Shown here piece by piece: positions 1 through 7,155 of a stretch of DNA of 24,464 bases. The notes under the pieces are model-generated. The model was not told the origin of the DNA, did no database searches, and saw only the letters and a list, made by a program, of their open reading frames with translations. The position numbers were made by a program, and so were the translations under genes. Every line of letters begins with the position of its first letter. Within the stretch, counting starts at the first letter, position 1. This DNA is from an uncultured Lachnospiraceae bacterium (lineage in GTDB: Bacteria; Bacillota; Clostridia; Lachnospirales; Lachnospiraceae): contig USDK01000041.1 in the NCBI GenBank assembly GCA_900553355.1, positions 1 through 24,464 on the forward strand. The letters run 5' to 3'.

Positions 1-370
1 TCTCCTGGTTTCCACCACCACCCATGAATCCAGCATGTACAGGAGCACAAGCTCTGATAAATCCTTCTTTTGCTAATTCATGAATTCTGTCAATTGGGAA
101 CATACAGTTGATGTCCTTGTTAACATCACTGTTATCATATCCACCGTGTGATACCATCAGATCACTAGATGGTGTAGTGTTTTCGATCTTTCTCCATGTC
201 CAGTCACCGGCAAGGTTAAATCTCTCCTGGCTCTTCTTGTGAACACCTGCTGCTGTTGCAAGAGCGATAGACATATCTTTCAGCTCTTTTGTTACAGGAG
301 TCCATACAGCCGGTGGAGTAATAGGAACGAATATTTCAGACTGTAAGCCTTTAACAACCGTTAAACTCAT
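1..370 (-). CDS. prdB: D-proline reductase selenoprotein subunit PrdB (N-terminal part, cut by window edge)
   Basis: The minus-strand frame from the ATG at 370 stays open to the window edge, giving the first 123 residues (MSLTVVKGLQSEIFVPITPP...). An AAGGAGG ribosome site sits seven bases before the ATG and overlaps the stop of the upstream small gene. The order prdC-prdA-small gene-prdB and the residues (for example a run of four glycines after APVHAGFM near the edge) fit PrdB, the subunit that carries the active-site selenocysteine of D-proline reductase (D-proline to 5-aminovalerate). Family members are about 240 aa with the Sec codon in the second half, so the UGA and its SECIS should lie just outside this window; no in-frame UGA occurs in the part seen. 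The tRNA-Sec gene upstream supports the call. Confidence 0.9.
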   Translation of the reverse strand, partial: MSLTVVKGLQSEIFVPITPPAVWTPVTKELKDMSIALATAAGVHKKSQERFNLAGDWTWRKIENTTPSSDLMVSHGGYDNSDVNKDINCMFPIDRIHELAKEGFIRACAPVHAGFMGGGGNQE

Positions 371-372
371 TT

Positions 373-672
373 TTAATCCTCCTTATTATCATCCAAACGT
401 GCGCGCATTTCTTCTTGTTTGCGTCGTTCTTTTTCTATGTTACTGACATATTTATCATTTACTTCAGGTCCTAATTGTTCCGGAAAACTCATGTTCCATC
501 CGAATTCCTGACCAACTTTTGGCTCGGTATTACAGATAAACATTCTCTTCGGAGCTTTGAAGAATCCCAAACGACCTTTCAGGTCTATGCTGATGCTGCA
601 ATCATCAACGTCAACTACAACACCCTCCATATAAATGATTCTGTCTCCATAATTCAAACGCTCATTATTCAT
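373..672 (-). CDS. Small conserved protein of the proline reductase operon (between prdA and prdB)
   Basis: A 99-aa soluble protein beginning MNNERLNYGD, with a beta-rich first half (alternating hydrophobics in YMEGVVVDVDDCSISIDLKG) and a highly charged C-terminal helix rich in Glu, Arg and Lys. It starts 16 bases after the prdA stop and its stop is next to the prdB start, so it is translated within the prd operon. Known proline reductase operons carry a small ORF at this position (orf2 of Clostridium sticklandii; I recall similar proteins annotated as CBO2463/CBO2479-domain). Its function is not established. The strict position between the two catalytic subunit genes suggests a role in assembly or maturation of the reductase, which is inference. 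Confidence 0.75.
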   Translation of the reverse strand: MNNERLNYGDRIIYMEGVVVDVDDCSISIDLKGRLGFFKAPKRMFICNTEPKVGQEFGWNMSFPEQLGPEVNDKYVSNIEKERRKQEEMRARLDDNKED

Positions 673-688
673 TCACGGTCACCCGGAA

Positions 689-2545
689 TTAATCGTATTT
701 CTCTTTACGTTTCTGGCTCATCGGAAGTGCCTGCTCATTGTCAACAAGATCAACTTTCTTGCCATAAGCTTCTTCAATCAGCTCAACGTTTGTAGATTTA
801 ACGTTTGGATTCCATTTCTTCTCAGCAGCTTTTACTTCTTCACCAGCCATTGCTGTCTTCAGCATAGCAAGTGCACGGATTGCATCTTCCTGGCAAAGAG
901 TATTGCAACCAAGTACTTCGTTCTCAATACCGGACTCAGATTTGTTGTTATCAACCATGTACTGCATGTGTTTATTACCAACAACAAGTGCTCCCTGTAC
1001 TGCACAGTAAGACATACCTACTGTCGGAACACCTCTCATACCGATCTGCTCGATATGACTTGCGAAGTCAATGTGGTTATTTCCGAAACCTTCTGTTGTA
1101 ACGAAAGCACCATCCGCATCCATCATCTCTACTGTATGACCTACACGACGAGATACATAGAACTTCTCAGCATTGATCTGAGGAGATCCTACAAATACAA
1201 CTCCGCAAAGGTCAACTTCCGGATCATGAAGTGCTTCCAGTACAAGAGGCTCTCTCCAATAATGTCTGGACATCTCTTTAGATGCAGGTCCGATACATGT
1301 TAATGCATGGATACATCCATCAAGTACCTCAAGTGGAGATACGCATACAGGTACGTTTCCTAAGTCTACGTTAGCTCTTGCGCCAAGGATACCAACTGGT
1401 TCTACAGGAAGGATGAAGTTATCATGCATAGCTCCCTGTCCCATGATCTCTTTTACGATTACGACTTTCTTCTTACCTGGACGACGGATAGATTTCAGTT
1501 CTTCGTCTTCAACGATGAAGCTGTCATCTAATTCTTTCATTACTTCACGGATTTCCTGAGTAATGATGTCAAATGCTGTATGTGCAGCCATAGGTCCACG
1601 ACGTTCCATGTTAGTCTTTTCCTGAACTACAATGTTACCTTTGATAAAGATTTCTCCCTTATCCGGGCATCCAGGACGTCCCCACATGATGTTCTCATCA
1701 AGGTATCCTTCTGAAGAACCGAACTCACCGATCTGAACTCCGCCTTCATCTGTACCAGTCAGCATCATAACAACGCCATCAAGTACTCTTGTAACACCTT
1801 CACCGATGATTGAATCGCCTTCTTTTGTAGCGATTGGCTGAACATCCATGATAGTTTCTGAATATGTGTGATATTTATCAGGAGTGATAATCTCCAGGTG
1901 GAAATCTTTAACCAGTTCCTGATTGTCGATAACTTCCTGCTCGATTCCTTCACGGATATAAAGAGTAGTTCCTTCGATCTTTGTCTCAGGTCCTCTCTTA
2001 ACCTCAGTAATCTTGAAGTGTTTTCTTGTCAGAGTTCTTACAACTTTTTCTTCTTCAGCTGCTGCCGGTGCTTCTGCTCCAGCCACAGTGCTTTCAGCGC
2101 CTGCCGGTACAGCAACAGCTGCTTCTCCGCCTGCGCCAAGTGCTCCAACCGGAATCTCAAGGTTAATATCCTTTCCTTCTCCGATATGGATCTTTAATGT
2201 TCCTCCTGCTACAGGTGCTGCCGGTGCCGGAGCTGCCGGTGCTGGTGCAGCAGGTGCTTCTTCCTCTTCTGCCTCTTCTGCAGGTGCACTTGGAGCTTTT
2301 ACTCCATCCAGCACATCAACAGTCAGCGGGCAGAGAGAATCACAAGTTTTTGTCAATTTTGCTCCTAATACTTCTTCAATGGTCAGGCAGCCATCCAGGT
2401 TTAATAATCCAGAATCTACCAGATCATCAAAGATTGCCGGATCCTCCAGGTTTGCCGGCTCAATTGTAATTCCAGCTTCGGCTCTGCAACACAATACCGC
2501 AGGATCATGAGCATGTTCTTTCGCTGTTTCAGCTGTGATTGACAT
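689..2545 (-). CDS. prdA: D-proline reductase proprotein PrdA
   Basis: A 618-aa proprotein of D-proline reductase. I chose the ATG at 2545 (MSITAETAKEHAHDP), because AAGGAGGG lies eight bases upstream; the frame is open to 2611 but has no comparable ribosome site there. PrdA proteins are known to cleave themselves at an internal cysteine, leaving a pyruvoyl group on the new N-terminus of the small subunit. The matching site here is Cys417 in the motif LTCIGPASKE, close to Cys421 reported for C. sticklandii. The N-terminal part has Cys pairs (CCRAEAG, about 19-20) and a Glu/Ala/Pro-rich linker (about 84-113) before a beta-rich segment GGTLKIHIGEG, as in a tethered mobile domain. It is preceded by prdC with an unusually long, structured 176-base gap. 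Confidence 0.95.
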   Translation of the reverse strand: MSITAETAKEHAHDPAVLCCRAEAGITIEPANLEDPAIFDDLVDSGLLNLDGCLTIEEVLGAKLTKTCDSLCPLTVDVLDGVKAPSAPAEEAEEEEAPAAPAPAAPAPAAPVAGGTLKIHIGEGKDINLEIPVGALGAGGEAAVAVPAGAESTVAGAEAPAAAEEEKVVRTLTRKHFKITEVKRGPETKIEGTTLYIREGIEQEVIDNQELVKDFHLEIITPDKYHTYSETIMDVQPIATKEGDSIIGEGVTRVLDGVVMMLTGTDEGGVQIGEFGSSEGYLDENIMWGRPGCPDKGEIFIKGNIVVQEKTNMERRGPMAAHTAFDIITQEIREVMKELDDSFIVEDEELKSIRRPGKKKVVIVKEIMGQGAMHDNFILPVEPVGILGARANVDLGNVPVCVSPLEVLDGCIHALTCIGPASKEMSRHYWREPLVLEALHDPEVDLCGVVFVGSPQINAEKFYVSRRVGHTVEMMDADGAFVTTEGFGNNHIDFASHIEQIGMRGVPTVGMSYCAVQGALVVGNKHMQYMVDNNKSESGIENEVLGCNTLCQEDAIRALAMLKTAMAGEEVKAAEKKWNPNVKSTNVELIEEAYGKKVDLVDNEQALPMSQKRKEKYD

Positions 2546-2608
2546 ATTGTTTTCCCTCCTTGTTTTGTTTAGGCATACCCTTATGGGCTTTGTTTGTATA
2601 TATACAGT

Positions 2609-2686
2609 CATGCGGCCGCCGGGAGGAGTCCTCTCTTCTCTCCCCGGACAAAAAGAATCGGGGATCTTTTGTCCTGACGGCGCATG
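2609..2686 (-). ncRNA. Predicted multibranched RNA structure in the prdC-prdA spacer
   Basis: Within the 176-base gap, CATGCG (2609-2614) and CGCATG (2681-2686) form a closing stem, extended by CCG/CGG across one bulged base. Inside are two hairpins: GGACAAAA.. (2646-2656) with ..TTTTGTCC (2665-2674), and GGGAG (2621-2625) with CTCCC (2640-2644). The result is a three-way junction about 64 bases before the prdA start. It has no U-run, so it is not a simple terminator. I do not recognise a known riboswitch family. It may be a processing or stability element that separates prdC from prdA expression. Confidence 0.4.
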
Positions 2687-2721
2687 GCAGTAATACCAGA
2701 TTTTCTAAAAGTCAACCGATA

Positions 2722-4122
2722 TTAAAAATCGATATCCTGACTTACCTCTTTGGAAATCTTTAAGGATCTGTAAAGAGGATGTCCCACTGCTCTCATCACA
2801 TGGTCTGTCTGATGGAAGACTTTCAGTCCCATCTTCGGCGCTGACGCCATAACCGTATTGGAGCAGTCTGAGCAGTTGCCGATAATAATGTATTCACATT
2901 TATCTTTCTTGAACTGCAGGTTGTTCTTTACCTGTCCCGGACAGTTTCCAGGACGCAGACATTTCAGCGGTGCCCCCGGCTTACTCTCGATCGCCTGCTT
3001 ACATCTGCAGACAGATACGACTTTACCGTTCATCTTTTCTGCGATCTCGCGCATACGATCTTCACTTCCGCCGCACGCACAGACAAGCAGTCCTACATTT
3101 GCCCCGTGAAGATCCGGGAATTCTACACTGACGAGAATGCCTCCTGTCGTCTTAGTGATCGGCTCGTCTACAGTTGTAGATTTTCCTGTAAAGGCTCCGC
3201 CCATCACGATCTCTCCGTATTTTCCATCGATTCCGCCGGCCTTCTCGATCAGTTCTCCGACGCTGACGCCAACAGGCACATCCATAAATACATGAGCAGC
3301 ATTTCCGCCGTTCAGTTTGCCGCGCACAGTCAGGTTCTTTGTAATGCATGGCTTCTTTTCATCTACAGCCTCTGCAACCTTTGCAGCCGTCTCCAGATTG
3401 ACAACTACAGATCTTGCCGCTGAAGGAAGCTGGGTCGGCAGAAGGTTGACCCCAAGACACTCTCTTACTACCGCACGCTCCTCACCCATCGGATAGATAT
3501 CAGCCAGGAAGTGCATAGAAATGTCCGCCTCATCCTTTAAAGCTGCATCCAGTTTTTTGATAGCCTCATGATGTTTTTTCTTGATCGCGAAAATCGCTTT
3601 GTCTGCATGTGTGATCTCCATACAGTATTTCACACCGCGGATCACTTTATCCGTCTGCTCGGTCAGCTGTTTGATGTTGTGCTCCAGTCCAGGCTCACAC
3701 TCAGCAGCATTGACCAGGATATAGCTGTGCTCCAGTTTAAAATCTGCCGGCAGTTCCGGATTAATCTCCGGATCTAACTCAGCCAGCGGTGTCTCTGCAA
3801 GATTAATGTTCAGCTTTACGCCTGTCGGGAATCCTGCTCCGCCCATTCCTACGATGCCTGCCGCTTTTACCATATCCAGCTTGCTGGCATCTTCCGGCAC
3901 ATCGATCGGGACAAACTCATCCGGCTGCTCATCTGCAGGTTCAATAATGATCCTGTCATCTGTAATTTCTTTTACTTTTCCGTACACACTGGAAAAAATA
4001 TTTGCCCCAAGACCTGTAGGCGCAGCAATGAGTGTACCTTTTTTCACATCCGCTCCGACTTCAACACAGGGAGCACATGGTGCGCCGACATGCTGGCGCA
4101 GTAAAATTTGTACGTTTCCCAT
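2722..4122 (-). CDS. prdC: Proline reductase-associated electron transfer protein PrdC (RnfC-like)
   Basis: A 466-aa protein with RnfC-type architecture: an N-terminal barrel-sandwich segment (about 1-60, with C16 and C19 in APCAPC), then a nucleotide/flavin-binding-like core beginning GIVGMGGAGFPTG (about 91-103), the family motif NAAECEPG, and a Cys-rich C-terminal part (LVCACGG, VCRCKQ, GNCPGQ, GNCSDCSN) that could bind Fe-S clusters. In proline-reducing clostridia PrdC is thought to pass electrons from NADH-linked carriers to the reductase. Some homologues contain selenocysteine; none is needed here, as the frame ends at TAA. The start has AAAAGGAG upstream. A LysR-type palindrome at 4200-4218 and tRNA-Sec lie upstream on the same strand. 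Confidence 0.92.
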   Translation of the reverse strand: MGNVQILLRQHVGAPCAPCVEVGADVKKGTLIAAPTGLGANIFSSVYGKVKEITDDRIIIEPADEQPDEFVPIDVPEDASKLDMVKAAGIVGMGGAGFPTGVKLNINLAETPLAELDPEINPELPADFKLEHSYILVNAAECEPGLEHNIKQLTEQTDKVIRGVKYCMEITHADKAIFAIKKKHHEAIKKLDAALKDEADISMHFLADIYPMGEERAVVRECLGVNLLPTQLPSAARSVVVNLETAAKVAEAVDEKKPCITKNLTVRGKLNGGNAAHVFMDVPVGVSVGELIEKAGGIDGKYGEIVMGGAFTGKSTTVDEPITKTTGGILVSVEFPDLHGANVGLLVCACGGSEDRMREIAEKMNGKVVSVCRCKQAIESKPGAPLKCLRPGNCPGQVKNNLQFKKDKCEYIIIGNCSDCSNTVMASAPKMGLKVFHQTDHVMRAVGHPLYRSLKISKEVSQDIDF

Positions 4123-4199
4123 GACACATATCTCCTTTTCTTTTTTTATAAGTAAAAAACGAAACTTGACAGTCCCTTTACTTATTCTCTATTGAACGT

Positions 4200-4218
4200 T
4201 TATAAATAATATCTATAA
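4200..4218. promoter_or_regulatory. LysR-type palindrome, site A (upstream of prdC)
   Basis: TTATAA-N7-CTATAA, a T-N11-A box, lies between the tRNA-Sec 3' end and prdC. Its centre is about 87 bases before the prdC ATG. A TATAAA at 4145-4150 (minus strand) could be the -10 of prdC, although its -35 is poor; that would place the site near -70, an activator-like position. It is one of five copies of the same motif in this window. Confidence 0.6.
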
Positions 4219-4258
4219 AAGACTCTTGCCATTTTTTTAACGGGAAAATTTTCTTCTT

Positions 4259-4356
4259 TGGCGAGGGCATGTGGGAATCGAACCCACCCAGGACGCTCTT
4301 AACGCCCCACACTAGTTTTGAAGACTAGGAGGCACACCAGTCACCCATCTACCCCC
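4259..4356 (-). tRNA. selC: tRNA-Sec (anticodon TCA)
   Basis: A 98-base gene with encoded CCA at 4261-4259. The anticodon stem CTAGT/ACTAG encloses the loop CTTCAAA with anticodon TCA (4321-4319). The T arm is GTGGG-TTCGATT-CCCAC, the long variable arm pairs GGGCG with CGTCC, and the acceptor arm is extended (GGGGGTA with TGCCCTC including G-U pairs, and one mismatch at the eighth position), as in bacterial selenocysteine tRNAs. It reads UGA for PrdB and SelD. Two promoter-like elements precede it. No clear terminator follows before prdC, so read-through into the prd operon is possible. Confidence 0.96.
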
Positions 4357-4371
4357 ATCTATTGCCCAATA

Positions 4372-4400
4372 ACCATAACATAAATTTTCGCATATTTCAA
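4372..4400 (-). promoter_or_regulatory. Proximal promoter of tRNA-Sec
   Basis: On the minus strand, TTGAAA (4400-4395) and TATGGT (4377-4372) are separated by 17 bases. The -10 lies 15 bases before the tRNA 5' end, as expected for a sigma-70/SigA promoter. Confidence 0.75.
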
Positions 4401-4418
4401 CACTTTTTATTCGTTTTT

Positions 4419-4447
4419 ATAATATCAAAAAACCATTGACTTTTCAA
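4419..4447 (-). promoter_or_regulatory. Distal promoter of tRNA-Sec
   Basis: A second SigA-like promoter in tandem: TTGAAA (4447-4442), 17-base spacer, TATTAT (4424-4419). Together with the proximal one it suggests a two-promoter tRNA-Sec gene. Confidence 0.55.
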
Positions 4448-4478
4448 GCTCTTTCATCCATAATAAAGAATAAGAACT

Positions 4479-4503
4479 GAACGCGGTACTAGAACGCGGT
4501 CTA
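4479..4503. repeat. Direct repeat GAACGCGGT x2 in the tRNA-Sec/prdF spacer
   Basis: GAACGCGGT occurs at 4479-4487 and 4492-4500, a 13-base period, and both copies are followed by CTA (after one extra A in the first). It lies in the 299-base spacer (4357-4655) between divergent tRNA-Sec and prdF, which otherwise holds the tRNA-Sec promoters, LysR site B and AT-rich sequence. The period and location suggest a regulator site; which regulator is unknown. Confidence 0.4.
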
Positions 4504-4591
4504 TTTGTTAAAAAACTGTCGTTCATTTTTTGTCAAACCCGATTTCGGTAAAAGACACAGGAAAGGCCAGGGGAGGTTTTTCAAGTGTTTT

Positions 4592-4597
4592 TATAAT
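4592..4597 (+). promoter_or_regulatory. Possible -10 element of prdF
   Basis: A perfect TATAAT 59 bases before the prdF ATG, without a good -35 at 17 bases. The LysR palindrome B begins four bases downstream, so it would overlap the start point. Weakly supported, since the -35 is poor. Confidence 0.35.
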
Positions 4598-4600
4598 ACC

Positions 4601-4619
4601 TTATAGTTTTTATCTATAA
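4601..4619. promoter_or_regulatory. LysR-type palindrome, site B (upstream of prdF)
   Basis: TTATAG-N7-CTATAA with perfect arms (7 bp if the flanking C and G are included), centred 46 bases before the prdF start. This is too close for a classical activator position at -65 relative to any usable start, so it may repress or act directly on the core promoter. Confidence 0.65.
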
Positions 4620-4655
4620 GAAACTTCATACTATATTATTAAGGAGGGACAGATT

Positions 4656-5690
4656 ATGGAGTTAAAAGCGAATGTCAACTTTGACCGGTTTGAGGCAGCT
4701 CTTCAGGTTGTAGACGCTCATACCGAAGGTGAGTTCTGCCGTATGGTCATCGGCGGATTTCCGGAGCCTCAGGGCAATACCATGATCGAAAAGAAGAAAT
4801 GGATGGAGGAAAATTACGACAACGTTCGTACCGCTCTGATGTTTGAGCCAAGAGGACATCATGATATGTTCGGAGCTTTCCTGTGCGAGCCAGTCAACAA
4901 AGAAGCTGACTTCGGCGTAATGTTCATGGATACAGGCGGATACCTGAACATGTGCGGACACTGCACGATCGGCGCTGTTACCGTTGCAATCGAGGCTGGT
5001 CTTGTAGAGTCTCATGAAGGAGAGAACGAAGTTGTTCTGGACGCTCCTGCCGGACTGATCCGCACCAAGGCTATCGTAAAGGACGGAAAGGTTGAAAGCG
5101 TTACACTGACAAACGTTCCTGCATTTGTTTACAAAGAGAACCAGTCCGTAACGATCGACGGAAAAGAGATCAAATTCACGATCTCCTTCGGCGGCAGCTT
5201 TTTCGCCCTGGTTGACACCACACAGCTTGATATCGGCGAGATCAACGCAAAGACGGTTCCGGCTTATCAGGCACTGGGTATGAAGATCCTGGACGCAATC
5301 AGCAAAGAGATCCCTGTTAAGCATCCGCTGCTTGACATCGATTCTGTCGACCTGGTTGAATTCTATGGACCGACACCAAATCCGGACAAAGCGAACTTAA
5401 GAAATGTCGTTATCTTCGGTGATGCTATGGCTGACCGTTCTCCATGTGGAACCGGAACAAGCGCTAAACTTGCTACTCTTTACAAGTGGGGCGAGATCAA
5501 AGTCGGAGAAGAGTTCCGCTATGAGAGCTTTATGGGCAGCATCTTCAAAGGCGTGATCAAAGAGACTACAAAGGTAGCTGACTATGATGCAGTCATCCCA
5601 ATGATCACTGGAAGTGCTTACCTGACAGGTGTTGCTACCTATCTGATCGATCCTACAGATCCATTGAAATATGGTTTCCAGGTAGGCTAA
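4656..5690 (+). CDS. prdF: Proline racemase
   Basis: A 344-aa PLP-independent racemase that interconverts L- and D-proline and so feeds the D-specific reductase encoded across the spacer. The two catalytic cysteines of the family are visible: Cys100 in NMCGHCTIG and Cys264 in DRSPCGTGTSA. An extra cysteine sits at 103, three residues after the first catalytic one. The start has AAGGAGG nine bases upstream. Trans-3- or 4-hydroxyproline epimerases share these motifs, but the divergent placement beside prdC-prdA-prdB makes proline racemase much more likely. A strong terminator follows, and a LysR-type palindrome precedes it. Confidence 0.93.
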   Translation: MELKANVNFDRFEAALQVVDAHTEGEFCRMVIGGFPEPQGNTMIEKKKWMEENYDNVRTALMFEPRGHHDMFGAFLCEPVNKEADFGVMFMDTGGYLNMCGHCTIGAVTVAIEAGLVESHEGENEVVLDAPAGLIRTKAIVKDGKVESVTLTNVPAFVYKENQSVTIDGKEIKFTISFGGSFFALVDTTQLDIGEINAKTVPAYQALGMKILDAISKEIPVKHPLLDIDSVDLVEFYGPTPNPDKANLRNVVIFGDAMADRSPCGTGTSAKLATLYKWGEIKVGEEFRYESFMGSIFKGVIKETTKVADYDAVIPMITGSAYLTGVATYLIDPTDPLKYGFQVG

Positions 5691-5722
5691 TCTTATTACA
5701 TAAGATATTTTGTAAAACGGCT

Positions 5723-5760
5723 GCAGAAGCGGGTTAGCAGACTAATCCGCTTCTGCTTTT
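5723..5760 (+). terminator. Rho-independent terminator of prdF
   Basis: A 15-bp stem (GCAGAAGCGG..TTAG with CTAA..CCGCTTCTGC, one G-T pair) with loop CAGA, followed by TTTTTCT. Confidence 0.9.
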
Positions 5761-5808
5761 TCTCTATCATCTATGCAGCATCGACAGTTACCAGAAAGGA
5801 GGGGACCG

Positions 5809-6396
5809 ATGCCTCGAAAAAGAGTTTCCACCAAAAACCGGATCGTAAAAGCGGCCTGGAATCTTTTCTACAAAAAAGGTTATGAACAGACCACCGTAGA
5901 AGATATCATCGCCGCCTCTAAGACATCAAAAGGCACGTTCTACCACTATTTTAAGGGAAAAGAAGCACTTCTGAATTCTTTGTCGGACCTGTTCGACCAA
6001 AAATACGAAGAGCTGGCCGGCACGGTTGATCCAGATATGTCCGCCTACGACAAGCTTCTGTTTCTGAATCATGAATTGTTTTATATGATCGAAACCAGTG
6101 TAGACATTGACCTTCTTGCCTTTCTCTACTCATCTCAGCTGACTACAAAGGGAAAAAAGTCCCTGTCAGACAGCAAGCGGTTCTATTTTAAATGGATTAC
6201 AGAAATCCTGGAGGACGGTCTGAGAAACGGCGAGTTTAAGAATACCAGTACCGCCAAAGAGCTTATGAAGATCTATGCCATGTTCGAACGGGCTCTTCTT
6301 TACGACTGGGCGCTGTTCCGCGGCAAATATTCATTGAGCGAGTATAGTGGAAAGCTTCTGCCCCATGTTCTGGATACCTTTGTACACGGTGTTTAA
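5809..6396 (+). CDS. TetR/AcrR family transcriptional regulator
   Basis: A 195-aa regulator. The start is the ATG at 5809 (MPRKRVSTKNRIV), with AAAGGAGGGG just upstream; a longer open frame from 5773 lacks a ribosome site. Residues about 8-55 are a typical TetR helix-turn-helix (IVKAAWNLFYKKGY, then TTVEDIIAASKTSKGTFYHYF). The C-terminal part is an all-helical ligand domain that I cannot assign. It lies 48 bases beyond the prdF terminator, with no clear promoter of its own seen, so it may depend on leak-through. Its target is unknown; prdF or the convergent two-component genes are only guesses. Confidence 0.85.
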   Translation: MPRKRVSTKNRIVKAAWNLFYKKGYEQTTVEDIIAASKTSKGTFYHYFKGKEALLNSLSDLFDQKYEELAGTVDPDMSAYDKLLFLNHELFYMIETSVDIDLLAFLYSSQLTTKGKKSLSDSKRFYFKWITEILEDGLRNGEFKNTSTAKELMKIYAMFERALLYDWALFRGKYSLSEYSGKLLPHVLDTFVHGV

Positions 6397-6440
6397 AAGC
6401 CACTGTATAGCATCCCTTTTTCTGCTATACAGTGGCTTTT
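6395..6440. terminator. Bidirectional terminator between tetR and the response regulator gene
   Basis: An 18-bp perfect inverted repeat, AAAAGCCACTGTATAGCA (6395-6412) and its complement (6423-6440), with a T-rich loop. A/T runs flank both arms, so it can work on both strands for the two convergent genes, and it overlaps both stop codons. Confidence 0.88.
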
Positions 6441-7155
6441 ACCATCCCAGTAGATTCTTCAGTGTTTTTGTCTTTTCCCGTCCTACCGGGATCACAGTCT
6501 CCTCATGCCCCTCCATCTTGATCCCAAGGCTGTTATTTCCCCAGGGAAACACTTCTCTGACCTTTTCCAGGTTGATCAGGTAGCTTTTATGGCAGCGGAA
6601 GAAACCTCTCCCTTCCAGCCTTCTTTCAAAATCCCCGATTCCTTTTCCTTCAAAATATTCCTTCTCCATCGTATGGATCAGGCAGCCTCTGCGGTATGTC
6701 TCAATATAGACGACATCACTGATATTTTCAAATACTGTCTTCCCATCACTGCTGATGGCAATTTTCTTCTGGATCTTTTTCTCTTCACGGTCCTTCCTTT
6801 TCTCCATAGTCCGGCTGAGAACCTTCCGGATCCTCTCTTTATCATAGGGTTTCATAACATAATCTTCTACGCCAAGCTCAAAAGCATCTACCGCATATTC
6901 AGAATAGGCGGTCACAAATATAATGCCGGCATCCGGCTGCATGGTCTGGATTGCCTTTACCAGATCCGTTCCACTGATATCGCCCAGGTTAATATCAAGG
7001 AAAAACAGGTCATATTTCCCCTCTCCTGCCATCTTAAGCGCGGCTGCTCCCGAATCACCTTCCTCGATCACTGCTTCCGGGATCAGCTCTCCCAGCTGAA
7101 ACTTCAGTTCACTTCTCGCTGGTCTTTCGTCATCAACGACTGCGATTCTGATCAT
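6439..7155 (-). CDS. LytTR-family response regulator
   Basis: A 238-aa response regulator: receiver domain (about 1-120; acidic pair D8/D9, phospho-acceptor D54 in FFLDINLGD, conserved K102 in MKPYDK) and C-terminal LytTR DNA-binding domain (about 135-238; VVYIETYRRGCLIHT, then FFRCHKSYLINL). The ATG at 7155 follows AAAGGGGGAAAAAGA and overlaps the kinase stop by ATGA, so the two are translationally coupled. Such regulators bind direct repeats spaced about 21 bases; a candidate pair lies upstream of the symporter gene at 10524-10550, suggesting the transporter as target. This is inference from position. Confidence 0.93.
   Translation of the reverse strand: MIRIAVVDDERPARSELKFQLGELIPEAVIEEGDSGAAALKMAGEGKYDLFFLDINLGDISGTDLVKAIQTMQPDAGIIFVTAYSEYAVDAFELGVEDYVMKPYDKERIRKVLSRTMEKRKDREEKKIQKKIAISSDGKTVFENISDVVYIETYRRGCLIHTMEKEYFEGKGIGDFERRLEGRGFFRCHKSYLINLEKVREVFPWGNNSLGIKMEGHEETVIPVGREKTKTLKNLLGW

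Noticed and set aside
2546..2611. Longer PrdA start at 2611 (MTVYIQTKP...)
   Set aside because: No ribosome site there; the extra residues run through the spacer RNA structure, while ATG 2545 has an excellent AAGGAGGG and the family N-terminus.
4226..4241. Sigma-54 promoter before prdC (minus-strand TGGCA then TTTTA)
   Set aside because: Only the -24 half matches; the essential GC of the -12 element is missing, and no sigma-54 activator is encoded in this window.
4662..5324. 220-aa minus-strand frame within prdF
   Set aside because: Shadow of prdF; no family features, no ribosome site, and prdF carries both catalytic motifs.
5773..5808. Longer start for the TetR gene (MQHRQLPERRG...)
   Set aside because: No ribosome site before 5773; the 36 bases contain the AAAGGAGGGG that serves ATG 5809.
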